A DNA stretch of 64,000 nucleotides from NCBI GenBank assembly GCA_963737745.1, contig CAVTTR010000001.1, forward strand, positions 124,001 to 188,000, in the 5' to 3' direction. Under the pieces are notes generated by a model. That model had not been told where the DNA came from. It searched no databases and saw only the letters and a list, made by a program, of their open reading frames with translations. Positions within the stretch are counted from its first letter, which is position 1, and each line of letters opens with the position of its first letter. This stretch comes from Bog-473 sp963737745 (lineage in GTDB: Bacteria; Actinomycetota; Acidimicrobiia; Acidimicrobiales; RAAP-2). The translations under genes were made by a program, and so were the position numbers. Below, piece by piece: positions 1 to 10,337 of the stretch.

Positions 1-41
1 CCTGGCGGGGCTCCCCTCAACATTTTCGGCTCACTGCGCCT

Positions 42-395
42 CTACCGACGATCCTCCAATTGCCGCACGAGGCGGGTCGGTGCGATGAGGCAGTAGCTCT
101 CATAGATGACTTCGGCGATCTCGTCCCAGTCTGGCGGACTGGCCAGGTCGAGCCGGACACCGACCCATCCCTTCGTGCCTACGTACTTGGGCACGAAGAA
201 TCGTTCCGGATCGGCATGCACCAGAATTCCCTGCACGCCTTGGGGTGCCTTGACCGTCATCGACGTCTGATCCTCGGAGACGACTACGAACATCTTGTCG
301 CGGACCCGAAAGGCAGGGGACGTGTGGCCACCGAACGGCTTTTCCTCCGCTTCTGGCAACGCGAGACAGATGGTCCTGATCCGGCGAAAGGGTCG
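42..395 (-). CDS. MmcQ/YjbR-like small protein
   Basis: YjbR/MmcQ-like protein of about 105-115 residues, a CyaY-like fold often described as DNA-binding but with no firm function. The family pattern is visible as a Pro-Glu-Ala motif, then KPFGG near the N-terminus, a central FVPKYVG..GWVGV stretch and a C-terminal ESYCLIAPTRL segment. A TTG at 359 opens the longest ORF, but the homologous segment (ICLALPEAEE) extends about 12 codons upstream without an ATG, so the true start is unclear and a small indel there is possible. It lies directly downstream of the SDR gene on the same strand. Confidence 0.6.
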   Translation of the reverse strand, partial: RPFRRIRTICLALPEAEEKPFGGHTSPAFRVRDKMFVVVSEDQTSMTVKAPQGVQGILVHADPERFFVPKYVGTKGWVGVRLDLASPPDWDEIAEVIYESYCLIAPTRLVRQLEDRR

Positions 396-401
396 CCTTG
401 G

Positions 402-1313
402 TCAACCTCTGGTGCCACCCATATTCGCGTTGGCGGCGGCTTTCGCCACCAGGTCGGGCACGACCTTGCCCAGTTCGGCCGGATCCCAGCGGTCGCCATT
501 ATCGGCGCTCGGTCCTTCCACCCACCCTTCGGCCACGCTGATGTGGTCGCCATGGACATTGAAGACTCGCCCCGTGATGGAAGCCGATTCGGGGCTTCCT
601 AGCCACACCACCAACGGGGCGATATTGCCAGGTGCCAGCGGATTCAACTCCTCGGGCTTCCTCGCTGCGTCGGCGAAGCCGTCCAGGTTCTCTGTCATCC
701 GGGTCAATGCCATCGGAGCGATGGCGTTCACTGTGACGCCATAGCGACCGAGCTCCATCGCCGCAACGATCGTGAAAGACGCGATGCCCGCCTTGGCTGC
801 GCCGTAGTTGGTCTGCCCCACGTTGCCGTAAATCCCCGACGGCGATGAGGTGTTGATGACCCGGGCATCGTTGGTCTCGCCCGCCTTGACGCGGTTTCGC
901 CAGTACTCAGCAGCATGCCGGGTGGTGGCGAAGGTGCCCCGGAGATGCACCCGTATGACGGCGTCCCACTCCTCGATGGTCATATTGACCAGCATCCGAT
1001 CCCGCAGAATCCCGGCGTTGTTGACCAGGACGTCGATCGTCCCGAAGGTGTCGATCGCCGTCTGAATCAGACGACCGGCCCCGTCGTAGTCGGAGATGTC
1101 GTCGCCGTTGGCCACCGCTTCGCCGCCCATCCCGCGGATTTCGTCGACGACCTCACCGGCAGGACCGGTCGAGCTTCCGGACCCATCGAGCGCCGCACCG
1201 AGGTCGTTGACGACGACCTTGGCCCCCTGACTCGCGAACTCGAGGGCGTGCTCGCGCCCAATGCCGCGACCGGCCCCGGTGATGACGACAACACGTCCGT
1301 CACAAATCCCCAT
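402..1313 (-). CDS. SDR family dehydrogenase (3-hydroxyacyl-CoA / MFE-2 type)
   Basis: Short-chain dehydrogenase of 303 residues, probably oxidising a 3-hydroxyacyl-CoA in beta-oxidation. The cofactor motif TGAGRGIG is at residues 12-19, NNAG follows in the middle, and a Ser-Tyr-Lys active site is seen as SSPSG then NYGAAK. The early VVNDLGAALDGSGSS stretch after the second strand is typical of the dehydrogenase domain of peroxisomal multifunctional enzyme 2 and its bacterial relatives. The ATG at 1313 is preferred over the longer frame because GGGAGAGG lies just upstream and the Rossmann motif follows at once. The acyl-CoA dehydrogenase upstream on the same strand suggests a shared fatty acid or steroid side-chain role. 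Confidence 0.8.
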   Translation of the reverse strand: MGICDGRVVVITGAGRGIGREHALEFASQGAKVVVNDLGAALDGSGSSTGPAGEVVDEIRGMGGEAVANGDDISDYDGAGRLIQTAIDTFGTIDVLVNNAGILRDRMLVNMTIEEWDAVIRVHLRGTFATTRHAAEYWRNRVKAGETNDARVINTSSPSGIYGNVGQTNYGAAKAGIASFTIVAAMELGRYGVTVNAIAPMALTRMTENLDGFADAARKPEELNPLAPGNIAPLVVWLGSPESASITGRVFNVHGDHISVAEGWVEGPSADNGDRWDPAELGKVVPDLVAKAAANANMGGTRG

Positions 1314-1514
1314 GGTTATCCTCTCCCTTTTTGCGATGTCATGTCGACCCAGTCCCCCGTAGCGCAACCGGTAGGTGTCGACCTCCCCTTCACACTTGCG
1401 CGCCAAAATGTAGGCCCCGCTGGGCCGAAAGTAGGCCATACCTCCGGCACCGGCCCCCGGGTCTAGCAATGTCGTCCCGATTAGCGCTTCGTCCCTCCGA
1501 CGAGCTTCGCCCGG

Positions 1515-2906
1515 TCAGGCATTCTTGGGAAGCTCCGAGAACGGGGTCACCCGGTCGTTGTTTGCTTCCTTGGGTAGCCCCAGCACACGCTCACCGATGA
1601 TGTTGCGCTGTATCTGGTCCGTGCCCCCATAAATGGGCGGAGCCTGGGCAAACAGGGCCATCTCCGTGATCCCACCGACGAACCGATTGCCGATGATCTT
1701 GGCCAAATTCGCCTTCTCGTCAGACTTATAGGCATGCAGGGTCCCGGCCGGCCCGGCGATCCGCAGCCCAAGGTCACGGCTCAGCCGTACGATCTGGCTC
1801 ATCGAGAGCTTGGCCACGTTGGGCATCCCCGGAATATCGCCACCCTTCTCTTTTACGGCCTTGGTCCGCAATCCGTTGAACCGCCCGAGTTCGCCCAAGA
1901 TGTACAGGCGGACCAGGTCCTGCCGTATGCCGGCGTCCTTGTTGCGTCCGTTGGACTGTGCCATGCGGATGAGGAGGTCCGCTCCTCCGCGGATCACGCC
2001 TGCTGGTCCACCCTCGTCGGAATTCTCCTTGCCGTTTCGGGCTCGACTGCCGGTCGCCTTCTTGCCTCGGGCGAAGTCCCCGACCCGCTTGGCGAGTGCG
2101 CCTGCCACCGAACCTGGCTGTACCGAGTCGCCGCCTGCGTTGTCGCCCCCACCAGAACCCAGTCCAGCCCGTTCGTTCATGAGGGTGGTATTCGCTGCGG
2201 CCCATCCGTTGTTCAACCCACCAATGAGGGCGGAGTTGGCGACCCGAGCGTCAGTCAGGAACACCTCGTTGAACAGCGCATGACCGGTCATTTCCCTCAA
2301 CGGGCGCACGTCGACGCCATCTTGGAGCATCTCCAACGCGAAGTAGGAGATGCCGGCGTGCTTGGGCACGCTGGAATCAGTTCGGGCCAGCAGCATGCCG
2401 AGATCGGCTATGCGGCCCCCCGAGGTCCACACTTTTTGGCCATTGACGATCCACTCGTCACCGTCGCTGAGTGCCCTGGTCTGCAGCCCCGCCAGGTCGG
2501 ACCCGGCCTGTGGCTCGCTAAAGAGCTGGCACCAAGCTTTTTGTCCGGTGACGATGTCACTCACGTACGTATCGATTTGCTCCTGCGTCCCATGGGTGGC
2601 GATCGTGGGGGCGGCGAGGAGCAGGCCCAATCCAGCAGGGGGGCCAAGCGCCCCGAACTTCGCGATTTCCTGGGCCACCAGCACGGCGTCGGCTCGCGCC
2701 ATGCCCTTTCCGTAGGCGTTTTCGGGTAGGCCGGGAGCGGCCCATCCTTCGAAGCCCAAGCGGCCCCACCACTCGCCGACGGTGAGATCCGGGTCCCAAT
2801 TACGGGCGAGCCACACTCGCAGGTCGCTGAGTAGTTGATCGGTCGTGGAATCGCCTGACGGCACGCTCGGCCCTCCCAGATAGTGGCTGGAACCTATCGC
2901 CTGCAT
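1515..2906 (-). CDS. acyl-CoA dehydrogenase with low-complexity insert
   Basis: FAD-dependent acyl-CoA dehydrogenase, 463 residues, introducing the alpha-beta double bond in acyl-CoA. Family signatures are the flavin-binding FSEPQAGSDLAGL segment and VNGQKVWTSGG, and the C-terminal YGGTDQIQRNIIGERVLGLP helix. The usual middle/C-terminal boundary is interrupted after NERAGLG by a Gly/Ser/Lys/Arg-rich stretch of about 45 residues (roughly residues 250-295) that looks disordered and is not a standard family element. The ATG at 2906 is in frame with the N-terminal helical domain. It probably works with the SDR downstream. Confidence 0.85.
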   Translation of the reverse strand: MQAIGSSHYLGGPSVPSGDSTTDQLLSDLRVWLARNWDPDLTVGEWWGRLGFEGWAAPGLPENAYGKGMARADAVLVAQEIAKFGALGPPAGLGLLLAAPTIATHGTQEQIDTYVSDIVTGQKAWCQLFSEPQAGSDLAGLQTRALSDGDEWIVNGQKVWTSGGRIADLGMLLARTDSSVPKHAGISYFALEMLQDGVDVRPLREMTGHALFNEVFLTDARVANSALIGGLNNGWAAANTTLMNERAGLGSGGGDNAGGDSVQPGSVAGALAKRVGDFARGKKATGSRARNGKENSDEGGPAGVIRGGADLLIRMAQSNGRNKDAGIRQDLVRLYILGELGRFNGLRTKAVKEKGGDIPGMPNVAKLSMSQIVRLSRDLGLRIAGPAGTLHAYKSDEKANLAKIIGNRFVGGITEMALFAQAPPIYGGTDQIQRNIIGERVLGLPKEANNDRVTPFSELPKNA

Positions 2907-2951
2907 CCCCGGTCCGGCGATTCGGTAAACATTCGCCGATCCGTAGAGAAT

Positions 2952-3537
2952 GTGGCGGTGGACCTCACCCTCGATGAGATTCAGCGACTATTGGAGGCTG
3001 CGGCGGGTGCGACCAGTCGAGGTCGATGGACCCGGATCGACAATGCCGTTCTCTCATCTCGACCACGCTCTGCAGACGGGGGCAGTCCTGAGAGCTCAGG
3101 TACCCGACGATCTGGAGCTCGCCGTCGCTGGATTGGTGCATGACGTCGGGCACCTCCTCGTGGGAGTCGGTGATGCCGAACACGCCAGCGCCGGCGCGGA
3201 TGCGGTGCAGGGTTCGCTGGGGGAGCGCGTCGCAGCCTTGGTGGGACTACACGTAGAGGCCAAGCGGTATCTCGTGGCGCGCCAAGATGCGTACGGGGGG
3301 ATGCTGGCCGCGGACAGCGTGGCGTCGCTGGCACGCCAAGGCGGACCTATGTCGGCGGCCGAACAGGCTGCCTTCGAAAGATTGCCCTACGCCCAAGACG
3401 CCCTGGCGCTTCGACGAGCCGACGAAAACGGCAAGGTCGACGGCCTGGACGTCGTCGACCTGGCGGACTGGATCCCGCTCATGCGACGCGTGTCGACGGC
3501 CGCCGCCGAGCGCGCCCGTCCGTGCCCTAACGACTAG
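2952..3537 (+). CDS. PhnZ-like HD-domain oxygenase/phosphohydrolase, frameshifted
   Basis: HD-domain protein of about 195 residues resembling PhnZ, the mixed-valent di-iron oxygenase that cleaves 2-amino-1-hydroxyethylphosphonate. Metal-binding elements visible are LDHALQT, LVHDVGHLL, DAEHA and GLHVEAKRYL, followed by GGPMS and a C-terminal LADW. The N-terminal helix DEIQRLLEAAAG is in the frame starting at GTG 2952. The rest, from about 3030, is in the +1 frame, so the gene carries a one-base break near 3015-3030. No other phosphonate gene is nearby, so the substrate is unknown. It is transcribed away from the acyl-CoA dehydrogenase. Confidence 0.6.
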
Positions 3538-4721
3538 GTGGCCTTGCGCCTCGTCCATAAAGGGGAGGGACGTGACGTCATCGGTCGGCCGCTTGGGCCA
3601 ACGAACCGCAGCATCCCGTTGGCGTTGCCCGTCACCTGCCATTTTCCTTCGTGAACTCGATGGTGGTGATGGTCGCACAGCGTGACGAGATTGGGGAGAT
3701 CCGTCGGTCCCTGGTCGGCCCAGTGCACCACGTGATGGACGTTGGTGAACGTGTTGTTGGCGCATCCAGGGAAGCGACATCCTCGGTCACGTCGCTGCAC
3801 CTCGTGGCGCTGTGCTTGGGAAGCGTGACGCCGGGATCGCCCTTCGAACATCGTATGACCGAAGGCGTCATCGAGCGCCAGGGCAACGTCGGCTTCACAA
3901 CCGATACGGCGAATGGCCTCACCGCTCAGCAGCCCTATCCGTTCAATCTCCGCCCGACCAGTGCCGCCTTGCAAGAGAGCAAGGTCGGTATGGGCAATCA
4001 CTAAGAAGTTCGATCTGGGTCTGTCCCACGGGCGGCGCGCCTCCGAGTCGGACGGCGAATCGGAGCCATCGTTGTCCCCAGATTTCGTGCCCCGCGCCTG
4101 CGTCGTCGCCCCGCGCCGCCGGCAGATATCGACCAGGGCGTCGGCCCGGCGTTGGTCATAGCGAGTCTCGCCGTCGGAGGGAAAGAGACGTGCTCGTTCG
4201 GTAATGGCGCCCCGCACCTCGGCGTACGCATCTTCGGGTAACTGCGCGGTGATGGAACGCCGGCTGTCATTGAAGCGCAGATATCGGAATTCGTGGTGGT
4301 TCTCGGACCGCTCGTCGCTCGGCCATTGTTCAGCCTGGACGAGATCCCTCATTTGACGAACCGTGCAGTCTTGAGCCTGGCGGAGAATGGAGGCGTCGGT
4401 TTCGGGCTTGGCAATTTCGACCGCCGCCCGCACCTTGTCGAAGCTGAGGGCGCCCACGCGCAGGCCCTGCGCCAGGTGGGGGAGGTCCCATAGTTTTTCG
4501 GCCACGTGCGACCACGCTCGACCAGTCCCTTCAGCCACACCGAGACGCTGCGTCAGCCAGGCGCCTGAGGAGGTTGCCCCCTCGCTTCGCCACGCTTCGC
4601 GTCGATCAAGTTCTCCCAGGGTCGTCAACAGACTTCCCAAGGTCGATGAGATCACGTGGCCGAGCCTTTCGGCCTCGTTCATCAGGTCGGCGGTCGATGT
4701 CTTTTCAACTACGAGCTCCAT
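3534..4721 (-). CDS. DUF222 / HNH endonuclease domain protein
   Basis: Protein of 395 residues with an N-terminal helical DUF222-like region (ELDRREAWRSEGATSSGAWLTQRLG) and a C-terminal HNH nuclease. The nuclease is seen as RDRGCRFPGC, then VHHVVHWADQGPTDLPNLVTLCDHHHHRVH near residues 320-365. This architecture is very common and often multicopy in actinobacteria, where its role is unknown. It resembles 13E12 repeat-family proteins. It converges with the HD gene, and the two ends overlap by a few bases. Confidence 0.85.
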   Translation of the reverse strand: MELVVEKTSTADLMNEAERLGHVISSTLGSLLTTLGELDRREAWRSEGATSSGAWLTQRLGVAEGTGRAWSHVAEKLWDLPHLAQGLRVGALSFDKVRAAVEIAKPETDASILRQAQDCTVRQMRDLVQAEQWPSDERSENHHEFRYLRFNDSRRSITAQLPEDAYAEVRGAITERARLFPSDGETRYDQRRADALVDICRRRGATTQARGTKSGDNDGSDSPSDSEARRPWDRPRSNFLVIAHTDLALLQGGTGRAEIERIGLLSGEAIRRIGCEADVALALDDAFGHTMFEGRSRRHASQAQRHEVQRRDRGCRFPGCANNTFTNVHHVVHWADQGPTDLPNLVTLCDHHHHRVHEGKWQVTGNANGMLRFVGPSGRPMTSRPSPLWTRRKAT

Positions 4722-4760
4722 GCCAAGGAAATGTCGCTCGGTGAACCTGGAACGTACGGG

Positions 4761-6189
4761 TTAACTAGCTTGGCTTACCGAGCTCATATTGAAGTCGGGT
4801 ATGCGTAGCGGGGGCACGATGCAGCGGTTCAGGTACTCACCGAGTTCCCGACCCAGCGCGCGCACGCTGGTGCCGGCTTCGGAGGCGCGCGCCAAGAGAT
4901 CGACCGGGCTTTCATTGAAGCGGAAATTGTTGGCCGCCCCGACCACGACGCCGTCCTCAATGACGTAGACGCCGTCTCGCGTCAGCCCGGTGAGCAGGCC
5001 GGTCGAAGGGTCAACCTCTCGGATGTACCACAGGCACGTCAAAAGAAGCCCACGTTCGGTGCGCGCCACCATGTCGTCGACTGATCCGCCAACGCCGTCG
5101 CCATCACGCAATATCAAGTTGTCGATGTATGGCGCCACGCGCACACCCGAACGGGCCGCTCCGGCCCGGTGATAGCGGAGGTGGGCGAGATACCCATCCT
5201 TGATCCAATCGATGCGATCCAGCGGCATCCCGTTGTCGAACACGGAGGATTCTGAGTCAGATGAGCCGGCAGCAACGAAGGGAAGGCATTCGATGCCGGG
5301 CTCATAGGGATCGCTGTACAGAGTGAACGGGACATCGCTCAACCGTTCGCCGACCCGTGTGCCCCGCTACATCGCCAGCCGAGAACACCGTCCGGCCGTC
5401 TTCGGCGTCCTGGCCGCCCATCCCGTAGAAGAAGAGCGAACCCATCATGTCGGCCACGCTCGATGGCGGAAGGATCACCTCATAACGACCAGCGTCAAGA
5501 GAGATCGACCGCGAGGCCCAATCGAGGCGTCGCCACAGCTCGTGTTCCATCTCGCCGAAGGAGATCTCATCCATGCGTTCGGCCCCGACACCGGTCCAGG
5601 CCGAACGAATCCCGTCCCGCGATCGACCGACCAAGTTGATGGAACCGGTCGGCTGCGCATACGACAGCCGCACGCCGCTCGAGCTCCCGAGATACAGCGT
5701 CGAGACCCCGTACTCGGCGAACCCCGCCAGCACGACGTCATGTGCGTCGGCTCGCCGGAAGGCGGACGATAATTCCGTCAGCACGCCGCCCAGGACGGAA
5801 AGATCGGTCTCGCCCGGTGAGTGCCCGTAAGCCGACGATGCCGCGGCGGCGCCACGCGCTGCCGCATCCATTCCGTCGACCAACGGGAACGCATCTTCGG
5901 CCGGCGGCGCTCCTCGAGCATCCGTCAACGCGGCCGACACCATCTGCTCCACATCGACCACACCGCTGCGCCGCGCCACACCGACCGACCACGGCGAACC
6001 CCGCTCGACTTCGACCAATGCGATCACGGTGACCGAACGATCCCGACGGACTCCATTGGTCGTCGTCGTGTTCAAGGCAAAGCGCACGTCGGCGTGACTC
6101 GTCTCGTCGACCAAGACGATGCAGCCGTCCGCCCCACTCCGGGCGGCGGTGGCCAGTGCCGACTCGATCACTGCTTGCGCCTCGATCAT
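4761..6189 (-). CDS. pmbA: TldE/PmbA-like metalloprotease partner, frameshifted
   Basis: TldE/PmbA homologue. It forms a heterodimeric protease with TldD that degrades or matures small peptides. The N-terminal part (start ATG 6189, MIEAQAVIES) and the C-terminal part (VGERLSDVPFTLYSDPYEPG onward) are in different frames. Dropping one G from the GGGG run at 5362-5365 joins them into a protein of about 475 residues with no gap in the homology. The start overlaps the tldD stop as ATGA and is preceded by GAGGCGGG, so the two are translationally coupled. The HEXXXH zinc motif belongs to TldD and is absent here, as expected for TldE. Confidence 0.75.
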
Positions 6190-7688
6190 CGTCCCGCCTC
6201 TTCGCGGGCATTCAGCACGCGTACCCCGCGCACGAGGACAGAGGGGCAGCCGTGGCTGACCGGAGCCACCTGTCCCGGTTGTCCCTTCCCGCAGTTGAAT
6301 GCGCCGCCGAGCACGTAGGTGGATGAACCCCCGATGGCCTCCATGGCGCCCCAAAAGTCGGTCGTGGTCGCTTGATACGCCACATCCTTGACCTGCCCGG
6401 CCAGCTTTCCGCCCTCGATCTTGAAGAATCGTTGACCGGTGAATTGGAAGTTGTAGCGCTGCATATCGATGGACCAACTCTTGTCACCGACGATGTAAAG
6501 GCCGCGTTCGATGCCGGCGATCAGATCCTCCGTCGTGGGGCCGTCGTCGCCGGCCGACGCCAGAGAGACATTGGCCATGCGCTGGATGGGCACGTGCAGG
6601 GGCGAATCGGCGTACGCGCATCCGTTGGATGCGACCGAGTTTCATGCTCCGTGCGATGGAGCGGTCGAGCTGGTAACCGACCAGAACCCCATGGCGGATC
6701 AAGTCGAAGGATTGCCCGGCGACCCCCTCACTGTCGATGGCCACCGTCGCCAGCCCGTGTTCGACGGTGCGATCGCCCGTCACATGCATGACCGGCGAGC
6801 CATAGGCGAGATTGCCCAACTTGTCGAAGGTCGCAAACGAGGTGCCGGCGTACGCCGCTTCATATCCGACGGCGCGATCGAGCTCGGTCGCGTGGCCTAT
6901 GGATTCGTGAATGGTCAACCATAAGTTGGAGGGATCGACAACGAGGTCGTAGGTGCCCGCTTCGACCGACGGGGCGCGCAGTTTCTCGGCCAGATACCCG
7001 GGCATGCGGGCCAACTCGTCATCCCAATCCCAGCCGCCTGACCCGCCGTTGCCGGCCAAGTATTCCCAACCCCGCCCGACCGGGGGCGCCAACGAGCGCA
7101 TGGTCTCGAAGCTGCCGTCACCCAGAGCGAGCGCCTCCATTTGAGGATGGAGGCGGACGCGTCGTTGGGTGGCTCTGGTCCCGGCGAGGTCGGCGAGATA
7201 CGTTTGCTCACTCACACTCAGCACCTCGGCCGTGACGTGCGAGACGGCGTCATCCGCCAGGAGCCGGCGACTCCAATCCCCGAGCAGCTCCACCTTGTCG
7301 GCCAGCGACACGGTGCGACGGATCGATCTCGAACGCGCTCGTCCACGTCACCTCGCCGTGCGAGGGTTCGGGGGCCAGCTCGACGCGACCCCCGCCCGCC
7401 TGGGCCGTGACACGCGCCGTTTCGATGGCGCTCCGGACGAGGTTGGCCGCCTCCGTGGGGGTGACGTCGACCGTGGCGGCGAACCCGACGGCACCATCGA
7501 CCACCACGCGTACGCCCATGCCGAACTCGGTGTCATCCGAGGATCCCTCGGGTGTGGCGTCGCGCAGGCGGACGCGTTGGGACTGGATGCGCTCCACCCG
7601 CAATTCCTGCATTCGTGCAGCCGCCCGCCTGCGCCGACGAGAGGGCGGCGTCGGTCAATGCGGCGAGTTCGTCAGGGGACAGTGGCAT
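6186..7688 (-). CDS. tldD: TldD-like metalloprotease, three frame breaks
   Basis: Catalytic subunit of the TldD/TldE protease. The zinc motif HESIGH and the following Glu (ATELD) are present in the middle segment, and the C-terminal GCAYADSPLHVPIQRMAN and FNCGKGQPGQ segments are typical. The gene starts at ATG 7688 (MPLSPDELAAL) and is read in four successive frames, with breaks near 7612, 7315 and 6628. Each is repaired by removing one base, giving about 500 residues. No family segment is missing, so assembly error is more likely than decay. It begins 22 bases after the Gfo/Idh/MocA stop. Confidence 0.75.
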
Positions 7689-7710
7689 CGTTCGGCTCTT
7701 TCGTCTCCGG

Positions 7711-8713
7711 TCAGTCTTCGCGGTCGTCCACCACGGTCGGTTGGCGGATCGGGAGGCCGGCCGCCACGTAGGTGGCATCGATCAGTTCCATGGTCCGGAT
7801 GGCGTCGACCGCAGTCGTGGGGAAGGGCGCACCGTCTTCTACCGCGGCGGCGAAAGCCTCGAGTTGGTAGTCGTAGGTGGCGCGCCGTGAGAACTTCTCG
7901 CGGCGTGTGCCGGTGGAGTTCTCCACCCGTACCCGATGGCCGAACTGCGGCATGAAGGGATTGAAGACCTTGAGCGCCCCTTCGCTGCCGACGACCTCGG
8001 CGTGCATACGGAGGATCGAGGAGGAGAACATGGAGCAGCGCACCCGGGCCGTGCCACCTTCGGGCAGCGAAAAGAATGCATCCATGGCGCGATCGACTCC
8101 CGGAGACGAGAGCTTGGCCGACGCGCTGGTCACCCTCGGCCCCGCCGCCAGCAGTCGCAACAACGAGATCGGATAGCAGCCCATGTCCATCATGGCTCCG
8201 CCCGCCAGATCGAGTTGGTAGCGGATATCGCCCGGCTTGGCCACTGGGGCCGAAAAGGTGATGTCGATCTTCTTGATGACGCCGAGCTCACCCGACTGCA
8301 CGATCTCGACCAGGCGACGGGCCAGCGGGTGGTATTGGTAGTGGAACGCCTCCATGACGACCAGCCCCGGATGGGCCGCCGCGGCCTCGGCCACGTGACG
8401 GGCCTCGTCGGCATTTGCCGTGAACGGCTTCTCGCACAGCACGTGTTTGCCCGCATTGAGGGCGGCGATCGTCCAGTGGCCGTGCAAGCCGTTCGGGAGG
8501 GGGTTGTAGATCGCATCGAGTTCGTCGTCGGCCAGGAGAGCCTCGTAGGAGTCGGCGACGCCGGGAATCTTGTGCTTCTTGGCAAAGGCGCGGGCCCGCT
8601 CGGGGTCGCGCGCCGCCACCGACACGACCTCGACCCGTCCCGTGCGACGCGCCGGCTTGATCGAGCGCGGCGGGCGCGATGTTCGCCGCACCAAGCACGC
8701 CGATCTTCAACAT
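7711..8713 (-). CDS. Gfo/Idh/MocA family oxidoreductase, frameshifted
   Basis: NAD(P)-dependent dehydrogenase of the Gfo/Idh/MocA family, about 333 residues, usually acting on sugars or cyclitols. The N-terminal Rossmann start (MLKIGVLGAANIAPAAL, ATG 8713) is in one frame and the rest from IKPARRTGRVEVV in another; removing one base near 8665 joins them. The family signature GKHVLCEKPF is followed by the C-terminal alpha/beta domain with GGAMMDMGCYPIS. It starts 11 bases after the gadB stop. The natural substrate cannot be told from the sequence. Confidence 0.75.
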
Positions 8714-8723
8714 GCGGCCAACC

Positions 8724-10257
8724 TCAACAGACCGCCTTTGTCTTGGAATCCACCTTCTCCTTCACGGTGACGATGTGCTTGGTGCCCGGGACGCGTGCGA
8801 CCCCGGCCAGCTCGCTGGCGGGTGCAGCCGATGGAGGGTTGGCCGCAGGCGGATTGCAAGGATCCGCCGCCAGCGGCTCTGTCGGCGGCGAGGTCTTCAG
8901 GTGATCGATGGCCGCGGTGAGGTCGGTGACGAGGCAATCGGCCATGTCGCCGCGACAAGCCTTCACGCACGACGAAGCGCAAGACCGCCACGGCCTGGGC
9001 GTCGGCGGCCATGCGGTAGGCCGGCACCACCCAGCCCCGCAGACGAAGGCGATCGGCCAGGTCGAACACGCTGAAGGGCACGTCGTCGGCCAGGCGCACA
9101 CAGACGACCGGAAGGTCGGTGCCGGCAGCCACGATCTCGAGGCCCTCGAGGCGCCCGAGCTCGGCCGCCAACCAACGGGCCGTCTCGGCCAGCGCCTCCA
9201 TTATCTGGGTGTAGCCCTGTCGGCCGAGGCGGATGAGGTTGTAGTACTGGGCCACGATCTGCGCCGCGCCGCGGGAGAAGTTGAGCCCGAAGTTGGCGTG
9301 CGAGCCGCCGAGATAGTCGACTTCGAAGATCAAGTCGGACGGGAGGTCGGCCGATTCGCGCCACAGAACCCATCCGACACCTGGATACACCAGGCCGTAC
9401 TTGTGCCCGCTCACGTTGATCGAACGCACCCGCGGCAGACGAAAGTCCCATAACAGCTCGGGGGTCAAAAAAGGAGCGACGAAACCGCCCGACGCCGCAT
9501 CGACGTGGACGGGCACATCCCACACCCACCGTCATCGCCCGTCCGTGCGTGGTTGTGCGCGTCGCACAGCACCGTCAGGGCGGCATCGAGGGCGGCGATG
9601 GGCTCGTACTCGCCGGTGTACGTCGAGCCCAGAATGCCGACGACGCCGATGGTGTTCTCGTCGACCAGCGCCATCGCCTCGTCGACCCCGATGATGAAGC
9701 GGGTCGGCGTCAAAGGGACATAGCGGGGCTCGACATCGAAGTAGCGGGCGAATTTCTCCCAACACACTTGGACGTTCGCTCCCATGACGATGTTCGGGCT
9801 GGTCAAAGGGGAGCCCGGCCGCCTTGCGGGCGTTGCGCCATCGGAACTTCATGGCCAGACCGGCCAGGTGGATGGCCTCGGAGCTCCCGACCGTCGCCGT
9901 GCCGACCGAGTCATGATGCTCGTCGGCCCCGAAGAGGCGGCTCAAAATGTTGACGCAGCGGTCCTGCAGCGCCACGGTCTGGGGGTACTCGTCCCAGTCG
10001 ATGGCATTCTTGTTGGCCGTCTCGGTCATCAGCCGGCCCGCTTCGTCGTCCATGTACGTCGTCACGAACGTGGCCAGATTGAGGGCGGGATTCGCATCGA
10101 GAGCGAGCTCGTCGTGGATGAGCTGGTACGCCACCCGAGGCTCCATCGACTCGTCGGGAAGGATGAAGCGCGGGATGGTGTGCTCCATGCCACGGCCGGC
10201 GTAGGTCGGCGCGGTTCGGAGGGGAGCCGAATCGAGGGGGACCTTGCGGCTGAGCAT
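8724..10257 (-). CDS. gadB: glutamate decarboxylase (PLP), three frame breaks
   Basis: PLP-dependent group II decarboxylase, closest to glutamate decarboxylase, which makes GABA and consumes a cytoplasmic proton. The N-terminal segment (MEHTIPRFILPDESMEPRV) and ALNLATFVTTYMD are characteristic. PLP-site elements are VGSSEAIHLAGLAMK, HVDAASGGF and the Schiff-base lysine in INVSGHKYG. ATG 10257 is used as start. Breaks near 9808 and 8955 are repaired by dropping one base, and the one near 9527 by adding one. The restored length is about 510 residues, slightly long owing to a Pro/Ala-rich tail. Confidence 0.75.
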
Positions 10258-10337
10258 GGTCACGGACGCTAACGCAGGTAGCGGGGTCCCCGTCTACAAC
10301 TCCCGTCGGATTTCTTGGCCGATGAGCTATTCGAGCG

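Noticed and set aside
1734..2729. 331-codon plus-strand ORF
   Set aside because: Shadow of the acyl-CoA dehydrogenase on the opposite strand.
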